Source of the DNA: Oscillospiraceae bacterium
GTDB taxonomy: Bacteria; Bacillota; Clostridia; Oscillospirales; Oscillospiraceae
Reading direction: 5' to 3'
DNA: 13,404 nt
NCBI GenBank assembly: GCA_031264545.1
Contig: JAISDV010000096.1
Location: 1-13,404, forward strand
The position numbers and the translations under genes are program-made. This document shows, piece after piece, positions 7,237 through 13,404 of this stretch (positions are counted from its first letter, which is position 1; each line of letters begins with the position of its first letter). The notes under the pieces were generated by a model. That model ran no database searches. It was given only the letters and a program-made list of their open reading frames with translations, and was not told the origin of the DNA.

Positions 7237-7255
7237 GGGAAATCACTAATATCCC
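7237..7255. promoter_or_regulatory. Imperfect dyad between the two divergent promoters
   Basis: GGGAAAT (7237-7243) and ATATCCC (7249-7255) are inverted copies matching at six of seven positions around a 5-bp centre. The centre lies about 48 bp upstream of the predicted activator start point and about 100 bp upstream of the rex start point. The position suits a regulator site, but the evidence is the symmetry alone. Confidence 0.3.
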
Positions 7256-7311
7256 GAAAAACTGCGGCAAACAGCGGGCAGGGTACCCCGATACTTTTGA
7301 TAATATCTCTC

Positions 7312-7340
7312 TTGAATATTTGCTGTGCTGATGTTATAAT
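7312..7340 (+). promoter_or_regulatory. Sigma-A promoter of rex (extended -10)
   Basis: TTGAAT (7312-7317) and a perfect TATAAT (7335-7340) are 17 bases apart, with TG one base before the -10. Transcription should begin near 7347, giving a leader of about 163 nt before the rex start codon. The -35 box overlaps a GAATATT sequence (7314-7320) like the arms of the inverted repeat at 7186-7208. Confidence 0.8.
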
Positions 7341-7464
7341 AAACGAAAAGCGTTGCTATATGTTCATTGTGTTATATATACCATAATGCGGTGCGGTGCG
7401 GCAGCAGTGAAAATCGTTCCGTTGCGGCAAATTCGGCAAATCTCCGCGCAAGGACTGTTATCAC

Positions 7465-7488
7465 GCCGTATATTCGGCATAATATGGC
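7465..7488 (+). other. Dyad just before the rex ribosome-binding site
   Basis: GCC-(GT)-ATATT and AATAT-GGC are inverted copies, with a two-base bulge, around CGGCAT. The element ends eight bases before the G-run that serves as the rex ribosome-binding site (7496-7503). In RNA it could form a stem near the ribosome site; in DNA it could be a protein site. A smaller nested GCCG/CGGC pair offers an alternative fold. Confidence 0.35.
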
Positions 7489-7509
7489 ATTTCCCGGGGG
7501 GGACATATT

Positions 7510-8160
7510 GTGAAAAAAGAGCGCATTTCAAATAATGTTATCAGACGCTTACCGATGTATCTCAGGAAGCTCGATGATTTGATATATCACGGGGTGGACA
7601 GGATTTCTTCGGGCGAGCTTGGTAAGCAAATGGGGCTGACGCCATCGCAGATCAGGCAGGATTTCAGCTGCTTCGGCGAATTTGGCCAGCAGGGCTACGG
7701 CTACCGGGTGGCCGAGCTCAGAGAACAGGTCGCGCGTATTCTTGGTATGCACAGGGGACTCCGGGCAGCTATCGTCGGTGTCGGTAATCTGGGTCACGCG
7801 CTGGTCGAGAACTTCGGCTTTGAGGAACAGGGCTTCAACCTCGTCGCCGCTTTCGACTCGAGCCCCGGCATAGTGGGAACTGTCATTTCCGGTATCCCCG
7901 TTTATGACAGCGCCGCGCTCACAGACTGGCTCAGGCGGAATCCCATCGACATCATCGTGCTTACCGTCCCGAAGCGGATTGCCAGAAGTATGGCGGAAAC
8001 GGTCGCGGACTGCGGTGTCAGGGGTATCTGGAATTTTACAAATATTGAGCTTGAATTGGACAGGCCCGATGTCAGGGTCGAAAACATCCATTTCTCGGAC
8101 AGCTTGCTCACGCTCGGCTATTTTCTTGCGGAACAGGACAGCGCAGAGAAGAATGGATAG
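7510..8160 (+). CDS. rex: Rex, redox-sensing transcriptional repressor
   Basis: A 216-residue Rex protein, a repressor that leaves DNA when the NADH/NAD+ ratio rises and typically controls fermentation and NADH-consuming genes. The N-terminal winged helix (about 1-78) contains the LTPSQIRQDFSCFGEFG stretch (43-59), a variant of the common QIRKDFSYFGEFG. The Rossmann domain has the dinucleotide motif GVGNLG (90-95) and an acidic residue after the second strand (Asp116), as expected for NADH preference. The C-terminal helix (FSDSLLTLGYFLAEQ, 195-209) matches the dimer-swapping helix of the family. The GTG start at 7510 follows a run of seven Gs plus A, six bases upstream. It has a strong promoter and a long leader. 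The next gene begins 28 bases after its stop, so they may be co-transcribed. No classical Rex operator is seen before it. Confidence 0.95.
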   Translation: MKKERISNNVIRRLPMYLRKLDDLIYHGVDRISSGELGKQMGLTPSQIRQDFSCFGEFGQQGYGYRVAELREQVARILGMHRGLRAAIVGVGNLGHALVENFGFEEQGFNLVAAFDSSPGIVGTVISGIPVYDSAALTDWLRRNPIDIIVLTVPKRIARSMAETVADCGVRGIWNFTNIELELDRPDVRVENIHFSDSLLTLGYFLAEQDSAEKNG

Positions 8161-8188
8161 CCGGCGTGGCCGCCACTTGGAGGAAAAC

Positions 8189-9232
8189 GTGTCTATAAAG
8201 CGAATATTATTAGTGATTTTGGCGCTTGCGCTCCTTTGCGGGCCCGCATCCGCCGCCGCCGTCTCTGCGGGAGACTCGGGCGACCCGCTCATATCGAAAA
8301 GCTATATCGACGGTATCTATCCCGATCTCGTGCTTGCCGCTCCGTTCAAAAACCTTTCCGACGCGATGACTGCGCTCGCGTATAAGCTCTCCCAGACCTC
8401 ATCCTCGCAGAGCGGCGTTGCCTACAGGCTCGTGATGCCGGACGGCACAATTTCCCTGACCGCAGGCTCGGGGTTTACACTTGTCTTCGGCTCGGTTCGC
8501 CTCACCGCAAACAGCGGAACGGTTCTCGACCTGACGAGCGGTACCCCGGTTTCCCGCGGCAGCAGCCTGGTTTCAGGGCACCGCTATCTTGCCGCCGAGA
8601 ATACGACGGCGGCGGCGACCGCCGTCACCGGCTCCAAAATCGCCGTCTGCGGCAGCGTATTCCTTAAAACAGCGGCGGCTCCGACCTTTACGGACGTTAC
8701 GGAGAATCATTGGCATTATCCCTATGTCTGCTACGCGGTTCAGAAGGGTCTGGTGAACGGGCGTAACGCGCAGTCTTATGATCCGGACGCGAACCTCTCC
8801 ATTGCCGAGGCCGTCAAGCTTGCTGCCTGTATGCACCAGCTTTATGGCAGCGGCAGAGTTACGCTGGTAAACGACCCTGCCCTCTGGTATAAGAGCTATC
8901 TCGATTATGCGCTTGCAAACGGGATAGTGACCAAAACCTATGCCAATTACGACGCCGCGATTACGCGGAGTGAATTTGTCGCCGTCTTCTACCCGGCTCT
9001 GCCGAAATCGGCGTATGTCCAGAAAAATGCGGTGGGCGGCAACGCGATCCCGGACGTGAAAGCGAGCGCCGAGAACGCCGAACAGATATACGCTTTCTAC
9101 CGCGCCGGGATACTCATCGGCTCAGATGGATACGGCACCTTTTACCCGGGAAATCCTATCAGAAGGAGCGAGGTTGCCGCTATCGTAACGCGTATGTTCG
9201 AAGAGGACGCGCGTCAGTCCATTACGCTCTGA
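8189..9232 (+). CDS. Secreted S-layer homology (SLH) domain protein with an uncharacterised N-terminal domain
   Basis: A 347-residue exported protein likely held to the cell wall by SLH repeats. A signal peptide with a hydrophobic core (about 5-17) and a signal-peptidase site near GPASAAA (18-24) starts the protein; the Cys in LLCG is not in a proper lipobox. Residues 25-165 form a Ser/Thr/Gly-rich region I cannot assign, with a pattern suggesting beta strands (for example GTVLDLTSGTPV, 110-121, and GHRYLAAENT, 130-139). Three SLH repeats follow: FTDVTENHW onward (167-219), a degenerate second lacking the DV start (about 233-272, ITRSE) and IPDV onward (287-337, IRRSE). The GTG start at 8189 follows TGGAGG at good spacing; reading further upstream runs back through rex in another frame. 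The target is probably a secondary wall polymer; its function is unknown. It lies between rex and mnmE on the same strand. Confidence 0.88.
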   Translation: MSIKRILLVILALALLCGPASAAAVSAGDSGDPLISKSYIDGIYPDLVLAAPFKNLSDAMTALAYKLSQTSSSQSGVAYRLVMPDGTISLTAGSGFTLVFGSVRLTANSGTVLDLTSGTPVSRGSSLVSGHRYLAAENTTAAATAVTGSKIAVCGSVFLKTAAAPTFTDVTENHWHYPYVCYAVQKGLVNGRNAQSYDPDANLSIAEAVKLAACMHQLYGSGRVTLVNDPALWYKSYLDYALANGIVTKTYANYDAAITRSEFVAVFYPALPKSAYVQKNAVGGNAIPDVKASAENAEQIYAFYRAGILIGSDGYGTFYPGNPIRRSEVAAIVTRMFEEDARQSITL

Positions 9233-9256
9233 CAAACCATCACAGCGGTCGTCCGG

Positions 9257-9273
9257 GCGGAGCATTGCTCCGC
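9257..9273 (+). terminator. Hairpin between the SLH gene and mnmE, weak terminator or processing site
   Basis: GCGGAGC-ATT-GCTCCGC is a perfect 7-bp stem with a 3-nt loop, 24 bases after the SLH stop codon, extendable by two G-T pairs. It is followed by TTCAGG rather than a T-run, so simple Rho-independent termination is doubtful. It could reduce read-through into mnmE or stabilise the upstream message. Confidence 0.35.
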
Positions 9274-9303
9274 TTCAGGCGCGGCCGCAGAATTAAGGCA
9301 GGA

Positions 9304-10707
9304 GTGATACCAACGTCTGATACTTCCGATACCAGCGGCCTTTTTGATACGATCGCCGCGGTCGCCACGGGCGCTGTCACCTCGGCTGTCGGTATCGTCA
9401 GGCTTTCCGGCCCTGCGGCAATTGAAATCGCGTCGCGCGTCTTCGCGCCCGTTTCGGGGAAATCGCTTTCCGGCTGCCGTGACCGCTGTCTCGTTCTGGG
9501 CGAGCTTCGGGATGCGGATGGCGCACTGATTGACCGCTGTCTCTGCGCAGTAAGCCGTGCGCCGAACAGCTATACGGGCGAAAACACGGCGGAGCTCCAA
9601 TGCCACGGCTCGCCGACCGTATTGCGGCTGACGCTCGAGGCGCTTTTTCACTGCGGCGCGCGGCAGGCATTTCCCGGGGAATTTACCAAAAGAGCCTTCC
9701 TCAATGGCCGCATGGATCTGACCCGGGCCGAGGCCGTTATCGACCTGATAGACGCCGAAACAGGCGAGGCTGCGCGGAACGCCGCGGGTCAGCTCGGCGG
9801 CGCGATCCTGAGGAGGACCGATACTGTCTATGCCGGGCTGGTTGACATAATATCGCACTATCACGCTGTATTGGACTATCCGGACGAGGACATCGATGAA
9901 TTTCACATAGAAGCCTATGAAAAGGCGCTCGAAAGGGCAGGGGAGACGCTGGAAAAGCTCCTCGCCACCTTTGCGCGCGGCAGGGTCATGAAGGACGGCG
10001 TAAGAGCCGTGATCGTCGGCAAGCCAAACGTGGGAAAGTCCTCGCTTCTCAATGCGCTTGTGGGTTTTGACCGCGCTATTGTCACGGCTGTTCCCGGGAC
10101 GACGCGGGATACCGTTGAGGAATGCATCTCGCTCCGCGGGATAAAGCTGCGCTTATCAGACACCGCGGGACTGCGCGGAACGCGCGATCCGGTTGAAAGT
10201 CTCGGCGTTGAACGGGCGCTGCAGGCGGCCGCCTCCGCTGATCTGGCGCTTGCCGTTTTTGACGGCTCTGAGCCGTTTTCCGACGAGGACGAAGCCGTGA
10301 TCCGCGCTGCCGGCACGGCCGGGCACGCCGTCGCCGTGATCAACAAGACCGACCTTCCCCGGAGGCTCGATTCCTCCGCAATTGAACGCGGTTTTGAAAC
10401 AGTCCTGCACGTCTCAGCCCGCGGGAAGACGGGGCTCGACGCGCTGGATTCGGCCATATCGGCGCTTTACCCGCTTCCGGGCGTTCCAATCGGCGAGATA
10501 CTGACGAACGCAAGGCACGCGGATGCGGCGGGACGGGCGCTTGCCTCGATCAAAGAGGCCGCCGCCGCGCTCAGGACCGGCGCAACGCCGGATATTATCC
10601 TGACAGAGATCGAGACTGCTTTGGCCGCGCTTGGGGAGCTTTCAGGCAAAACCGTTCGGGACGATGTTGTCAAGCGCATTTTCGAGCGTTTCTGTGTGGG
10701 GAAATAG
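9304..10707 (+). CDS. mnmE: MnmE, tRNA uridine-34 5-carboxymethylaminomethyl modification GTPase
   Basis: A 467-residue GTPase that, with MnmG, modifies the wobble uridine of certain tRNAs using a folate one-carbon donor. The N-terminal folate-binding domain (about 12-130) includes DTIAAVATG (15-23) and GIVRLSG (30-36). A helical domain carries the inserted G domain with GKPNVGKS (239-246), the switch TTRDT (266-270), DTAG (286-289) and NKTD (347-350). The protein ends in FCVGK, holding the conserved catalytic Cys464 of the C-x-G-K motif. The GTG at 9304 is chosen because AAGG lies five bases upstream and the length fits the family; a TTG at 9265 lies inside a hairpin and has no such site. 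The family often lies near oriC beside mnmG, but here its neighbours are an SLH gene and ppdK. It may be read from the rex promoter or from one not recognised. Confidence 0.95.
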   Translation: MIPTSDTSDTSGLFDTIAAVATGAVTSAVGIVRLSGPAAIEIASRVFAPVSGKSLSGCRDRCLVLGELRDADGALIDRCLCAVSRAPNSYTGENTAELQCHGSPTVLRLTLEALFHCGARQAFPGEFTKRAFLNGRMDLTRAEAVIDLIDAETGEAARNAAGQLGGAILRRTDTVYAGLVDIISHYHAVLDYPDEDIDEFHIEAYEKALERAGETLEKLLATFARGRVMKDGVRAVIVGKPNVGKSSLLNALVGFDRAIVTAVPGTTRDTVEECISLRGIKLRLSDTAGLRGTRDPVESLGVERALQAAASADLALAVFDGSEPFSDEDEAVIRAAGTAGHAVAVINKTDLPRRLDSSAIERGFETVLHVSARGKTGLDALDSAISALYPLPGVPIGEILTNARHADAAGRALASIKEAAAALRTGATPDIILTEIETALAALGELSGKTVRDDVVKRIFERFCVGK

Positions 10708-10726
10708 CCCCGCCGTAACTGCGTGT

Positions 10727-10744
10727 ATATATAATTTTATATAT
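10727..10744. promoter_or_regulatory. AT-only palindrome before ppdK
   Basis: ATATATAA and TTATATAT are perfect inverted copies around TT, in a 67-bp gap of otherwise mixed sequence. A TATAAT (10730-10735) lies inside it, but no -35 box is seen at a proper distance. It is the likeliest control element for ppdK: an atypical promoter, a DNA-melting region or a protein site. Its function is inferred only from position and symmetry. Confidence 0.4.
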
Positions 10745-10774
10745 TCAATGTCCGTATACAAAAGGAGGAACTGT

Positions 10775-13404
10775 ATGAGCAAAAAATATGTCTACCTTTT
10801 TTCGGAAGGTAACGGCAAAATGCGCGAGCTGCTGGGCGGCAAAGGCGCAAACCTTGCGGAGATGACCATTCTCGGTCTGCCTGTCCCGCGCGGCTTTACG
10901 ATCACCACCGAGGCCTGCACGAAGTATTATGACGACGGAGAAACGATTTCCCCCGAAATTCAGGAGGAGATCATGAAATACGTTGCCGAACTCGAGCAGC
11001 TTACCGGGAAACGCTTCGGAGACATCGAGAGGCCGCTGTTGGTTTCCGTCCGCTCCGGCTCGCGCGCTTCCATGCCCGGCATGATGGACACGATCTTAAA
11101 CCTCGGCCTTAACGAACAGGTCGTTGAAGTCATCGCCAAAAAATCCGGTAATCCCCGCTGGGCTTACGACTGCTACAGGCGCTTCATCCAGATGTACTCA
11201 GACGTCGTTATGGAGGTCGGCAAGAAACACTTTGAAGAGCTGATCGACAGGATGAAAGAAGCGCGCGGTGTCAAGCAGGATACCGAGCTGACGGCGGACG
11301 ACCTCAAGCTCCTTGCCGGGCAGTTCAAGGCGGAATACAAAGAAAAGATCGGCGCGGATTTTCCGTCTGACCCGGTTGACCAGCTCATGGGCGCGATCAA
11401 GGCCGTTTTCCGCTCCTGGAATAATGCCCGCGCCATCGTCTACCGCCGTATGAACGACATCCCCGGCTCCTGGGGCACAGCCGTCAACGTACAGGAGATG
11501 GTATTCGGCAATCTGGGCGACACCTCCGGCACCGGCGTTGCGTTCACCCGCAATCCGGCGACCGGCGAGAAGAAGCTTTTCGGCGAATTCTTGATGAACG
11601 CCCAGGGCGAGGATGTCGTCGCCGGCATCCGCACGCCTCAGACGATTGACCAGCTCAAGGAGGTCATGCCGGAAGCCTATGCCGATTTCGTTAAGATCTG
11701 CGAAACGCTTGAAAGCCATTACCGCGATATGCAGGACATGGAATTTACTATCGAGGATAAGAAGCTCTTCATGCTTCAGACCAGAAACGGCAAACGCACC
11801 GCCGCCGCCGCCCTCAAGATTGCCTGCGACCTTGTTGACGAGGGCGTGGTCAGCGACAAAGACGCCCTTCTGATGATCGATCCCAAACAGCTTGACGCGC
11901 TGCTCCACCCTCAGTTCGACGCTGAAGCCCTCAAAAAGGCCGAGCTGATCGGAACCGGCTTGGCGGCCAGTCCCGGCGCCGCGTGCGGCAGAGCCGTGTT
12001 CACGGCTGAGGACGCCAAGGAATGGGCGCAGAGGGGCGAAAAGGCCATTCTGGTCCGCCTTGAGACCTCGCCCGAGGATATCGAGGGCATGGCCGCCGCG
12101 CAGGGTATACTCACCGTCAGAGGCGGCATGACCTCCCACGCCGCAGTTGTCGCGCGCGGTATGGGCGCATGCTGCGTCGCCGGCTGCGGCGCGATCAAGA
12201 TGGACGAGGCCAACAAGCGCTTTGAGCTCGGCGGCAAGATTTATAGCGAAGGCGACTGGCTCAGTCTCGACGGTTCGACCGGCAGCATTTACGGCGAGGC
12301 CGTCAGGACGACGGACGCTGCCATCGGCGGCGAGTTTGGCCGTATCATGGCCTGGGCGGATAAGTACAGGACGCTCAATATACGCACCAACGCCGACACG
12401 CCGCGCGACTCGGCCCAGGCAAAAAAGTTCGGCGCGGAGGGTATCGGCCTCTGCCGCACCGAACACATGTTCTTCGAGGCGGACCGTATCCCCGCCATCC
12501 GCGAGATGATCGCCTCGGAAACCGTTGAGCAGCGCGAAAAAGCGCTCGCGAAGCTCGAGCCGATGCAGCAGTCCGACTTTGAGGGCATTTATGAGGCGAT
12601 GGAAGGGTGCCCGGTCACCATCCGTTACCTTGACCCGCCTCTCCACGAATTCCTTCCCACCGATGAAGCGGATATCGCCACACTTGCCGCCGACCTCGGC
12701 AAGACTGTCTCAGATATTAAGGCGATCATCGCATCTCTGCATGAGTTCAACCCCATGATGGGTCATCGCGGCTGCCGCCTGGCTGTTACCTATCCCGAAA
12801 TCGCCGTTATGCAGACAAAGGCCGTCATCAAAGCCGCTATCAACGTCCAGAAGAAGCACCCGGACTGGAACCTTGTCCCCGAGATCATGATCCCGCTGGT
12901 CGGCGAGGTCAGGGAACTCCGGTATGTCAAGAAGATCGTCACCGATACTGCGGACGCCGTTATCAAGGACGCCGGCGTCAAGCTGGATTACAAGGTTGGC
13001 ACGATGATCGAGATCCCGCGCGCCTGCGTGACAGCGGATGAGATCGCGCAGGAAGCTGAGTTCTTCTCTTTCGGAACAAACGACCTTACCCAGATGACCT
13101 ATGGCTTCAGCCGTGACGACGCGGGAAAATTCCTCGACGCCTACTATCAGAAGAAGATACTCGAGTCTGATCCGTTTGCGCGTCTGGACCAGACCGGCGT
13201 CGGCAAGCTCGTCCGGCTCGCTGTCAAGCTCGGGCGCGAGACGCGTCCGGATCTCAAGATCGGTATCTGCGGCGAGCACGGCGGGGATCCTTCCTCTGTG
13301 GAGTTTTGCCACAAGACCGGCCTGAACTATGTCTCCTGCTCGCCCTTCCGCGTGCCCATCGCGCGCCTGGCCGCAGCTCAGGCGGCGATCCGCAGCTTGG
13401 AAGA
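10775..13404 (+). CDS. ppdK: Pyruvate, phosphate dikinase (3' end outside the window)
   Basis: PpdK interconverts pyruvate, ATP and phosphate with PEP, AMP and pyrophosphate; in anaerobes it can serve glycolysis or PEP synthesis. The open frame gives 876 complete codons and reaches the window edge without a stop. The family is about 874-880 residues, so only a few should be missing. It has the ATP-grasp nucleotide domain (1 to about 340), including LLGGKGANLAEM (19-30), SVRSGSRASMPGMMDT (91-106) and the QTRNGKRT end (335-342). The central phospho-histidine domain has GGMTSHAAVVARGMG (450-464), His455 being the phosphorylated residue. The PEP/pyruvate barrel contains GLCRTEHMFF (558-567), FGTNDLTQ (767-774) and GICGEHGGDP (830-839, catalytic Cys832). 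The ATG at 10775 follows AAAGGAGG at six bases, one of the best ribosome-binding sites in the window. It lies 67 bases after mnmE, with an AT palindrome between. No PpdK regulator gene is in view. Confidence 0.95.
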   Translation, partial: MSKKYVYLFSEGNGKMRELLGGKGANLAEMTILGLPVPRGFTITTEACTKYYDDGETISPEIQEEIMKYVAELEQLTGKRFGDIERPLLVSVRSGSRASMPGMMDTILNLGLNEQVVEVIAKKSGNPRWAYDCYRRFIQMYSDVVMEVGKKHFEELIDRMKEARGVKQDTELTADDLKLLAGQFKAEYKEKIGADFPSDPVDQLMGAIKAVFRSWNNARAIVYRRMNDIPGSWGTAVNVQEMVFGNLGDTSGTGVAFTRNPATGEKKLFGEFLMNAQGEDVVAGIRTPQTIDQLKEVMPEAYADFVKICETLESHYRDMQDMEFTIEDKKLFMLQTRNGKRTAAAALKIACDLVDEGVVSDKDALLMIDPKQLDALLHPQFDAEALKKAELIGTGLAASPGAACGRAVFTAEDAKEWAQRGEKAILVRLETSPEDIEGMAAAQGILTVRGGMTSHAAVVARGMGACCVAGCGAIKMDEANKRFELGGKIYSEGDWLSLDGSTGSIYGEAVRTTDAAIGGEFGRIMAWADKYRTLNIRTNADTPRDSAQAKKFGAEGIGLCRTEHMFFEADRIPAIREMIASETVEQREKALAKLEPMQQSDFEGIYEAMEGCPVTIRYLDPPLHEFLPTDEADIATLAADLGKTVSDIKAIIASLHEFNPMMGHRGCRLAVTYPEIAVMQTKAVIKAAINVQKKHPDWNLVPEIMIPLVGEVRELRYVKKIVTDTADAVIKDAGVKLDYKVGTMIEIPRACVTADEIAQEAEFFSFGTNDLTQMTYGFSRDDAGKFLDAYYQKKILESDPFARLDQTGVGKLVRLAVKLGRETRPDLKIGICGEHGGDPSSVEFCHKTGLNYVSCSPFRVPIARLAAAQAAIRSLE

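Larger units (their letters stand above)
7082..7509. other. Divergent intergenic control region between the sigma-54 activator and rex
   Basis: This 428-bp stretch has no convincing gene. It is AT-richer than its surroundings and holds two back-to-back promoters with extended -10 elements (7205-7233 minus, 7312-7340 plus), whose -35 boxes are about 78 bp apart. It also has a perfect inverted repeat over the minus-strand start point (7186-7208), more CAATATT-like copies, an imperfect GGGAAAT/ATATCCC dyad (7237-7255), a TGCGG triplet repeat (7387-7401), a paired CGGCAAAT repeat (7425-7441) and a dyad before the rex ribosome-binding site (7465-7488). A 60-codon open frame at 7353-7535 is not gene-like. 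Confidence 0.7.

Noticed and set aside
7266..7279. GG-N10-GC spacing, considered as a sigma-54 promoter
   Set aside because: The flanking bases (CGGCAA and GGGCA) match the TGGCAC and TTGCA boxes poorly, and it overlaps no natural leader pattern.
7508..7515. TTGTGAAA at the rex start codon, considered as a Rex operator
   Set aside because: Only one half site is present; the four-base-spaced inverted partner TTCACAA is missing.
7353..7535. Small 60-codon open frame in the rex leader, considered as a leader peptide
   Set aside because: It has no ribosome-binding site, its composition is not protein-like, and it runs past the rex start codon in another frame.
8189..8254. Lipoprotein signal in the SLH protein (Cys in LLCG)
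   Set aside because: The residue before the Cys is Leu, not Gly, Ala or Ser, and a normal signal-peptidase I site follows.
7549..8292. 247-codon open frame on the minus strand
   Set aside because: It is antisense to rex and the start of the SLH gene; the sense protein is unmistakably Rex.
11198..12646. 482-codon open frame on the minus strand
   Set aside because: It is antisense to ppdK, whose motifs and phospho-histidine are intact. Long antisense frames are expected in GC-rich genes, and the translation resembles no family.
1..13404. CRISPR arrays, tRNA or rRNA genes, insertion sequences, phage genes, toxin-antitoxin or defence systems
   Set aside because: No spaced repeats, cloverleaf sequence, transposase, integrase or defence-type protein was found. 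Nearly all DNA is taken up by recognisable housekeeping or metabolic genes.

Overview
The window looks like a GC-rich member of the Clostridia (Bacillota), plausibly one of the high-GC Oscillospirales-type anaerobes. This is inferred from gene content: a short Gram-positive-type SecD separate from SecF, a PdaB-like spore/cell-wall deacetylase, an S-layer homology (SLH) protein, a Rex repressor, a clostridial-type pyruvate phosphate dikinase, AGGAGG ribosome-binding sites and sigma-A-like promoters. No species is identified. There are no RNA genes, insertion sequences, integrases or CRISPR repeats; the DNA reads as ordinary chromosome.

The left half (1-7081) is all on the minus strand. In transcription order it holds a sigma-54-dependent activator (GAF, probable PAS, AAA+, Fis-type HTH), hypB (nickel-insertion GTPase) and a FadH-like FMN/4Fe-4S/FAD enoate reductase. 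The first pair is 46 bases apart and the second 7 bases apart, so they read as one transcript. A PdaB-like polysaccharide deacetylase follows with its own weak promoter and a possible terminator. Next comes secD, driven by a near-perfect sigma-A promoter and overlapping the first codons of secF at the window edge.

A 428-bp divergent intergenic region (7082-7509) separates the halves. It holds two back-to-back extended -10 promoters. A perfect 8-bp inverted repeat lies over the start point of the activator promoter, and related AATATT sequences touch both promoters. The rex side has a long leader of about 160 nt with short repeats and a dyad before the ribosome-binding site.

The right half (7510-13404) is all on the plus strand: rex, a secreted SLH-domain protein, mnmE (tRNA U34 modification GTPase) and ppdK, which runs off the right edge a few residues short of its expected end. 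The first three are closely spaced and may be co-transcribed; ppdK has a strong ribosome-binding site preceded by an AT-rich palindrome.

The common thread is redox and energy metabolism: Rex senses NADH/NAD+, the FadH-like enzyme should use NAD(P)H, HypB serves nickel enzymes such as hydrogenase, and PpdK interconverts PEP and pyruvate. The least ordinary parts are the activator-hypB-reductase cluster, the operator-like array between the two promoters, and the uncharacterised N-terminal domain of the SLH protein. None is proven to be a new system from this sequence alone.
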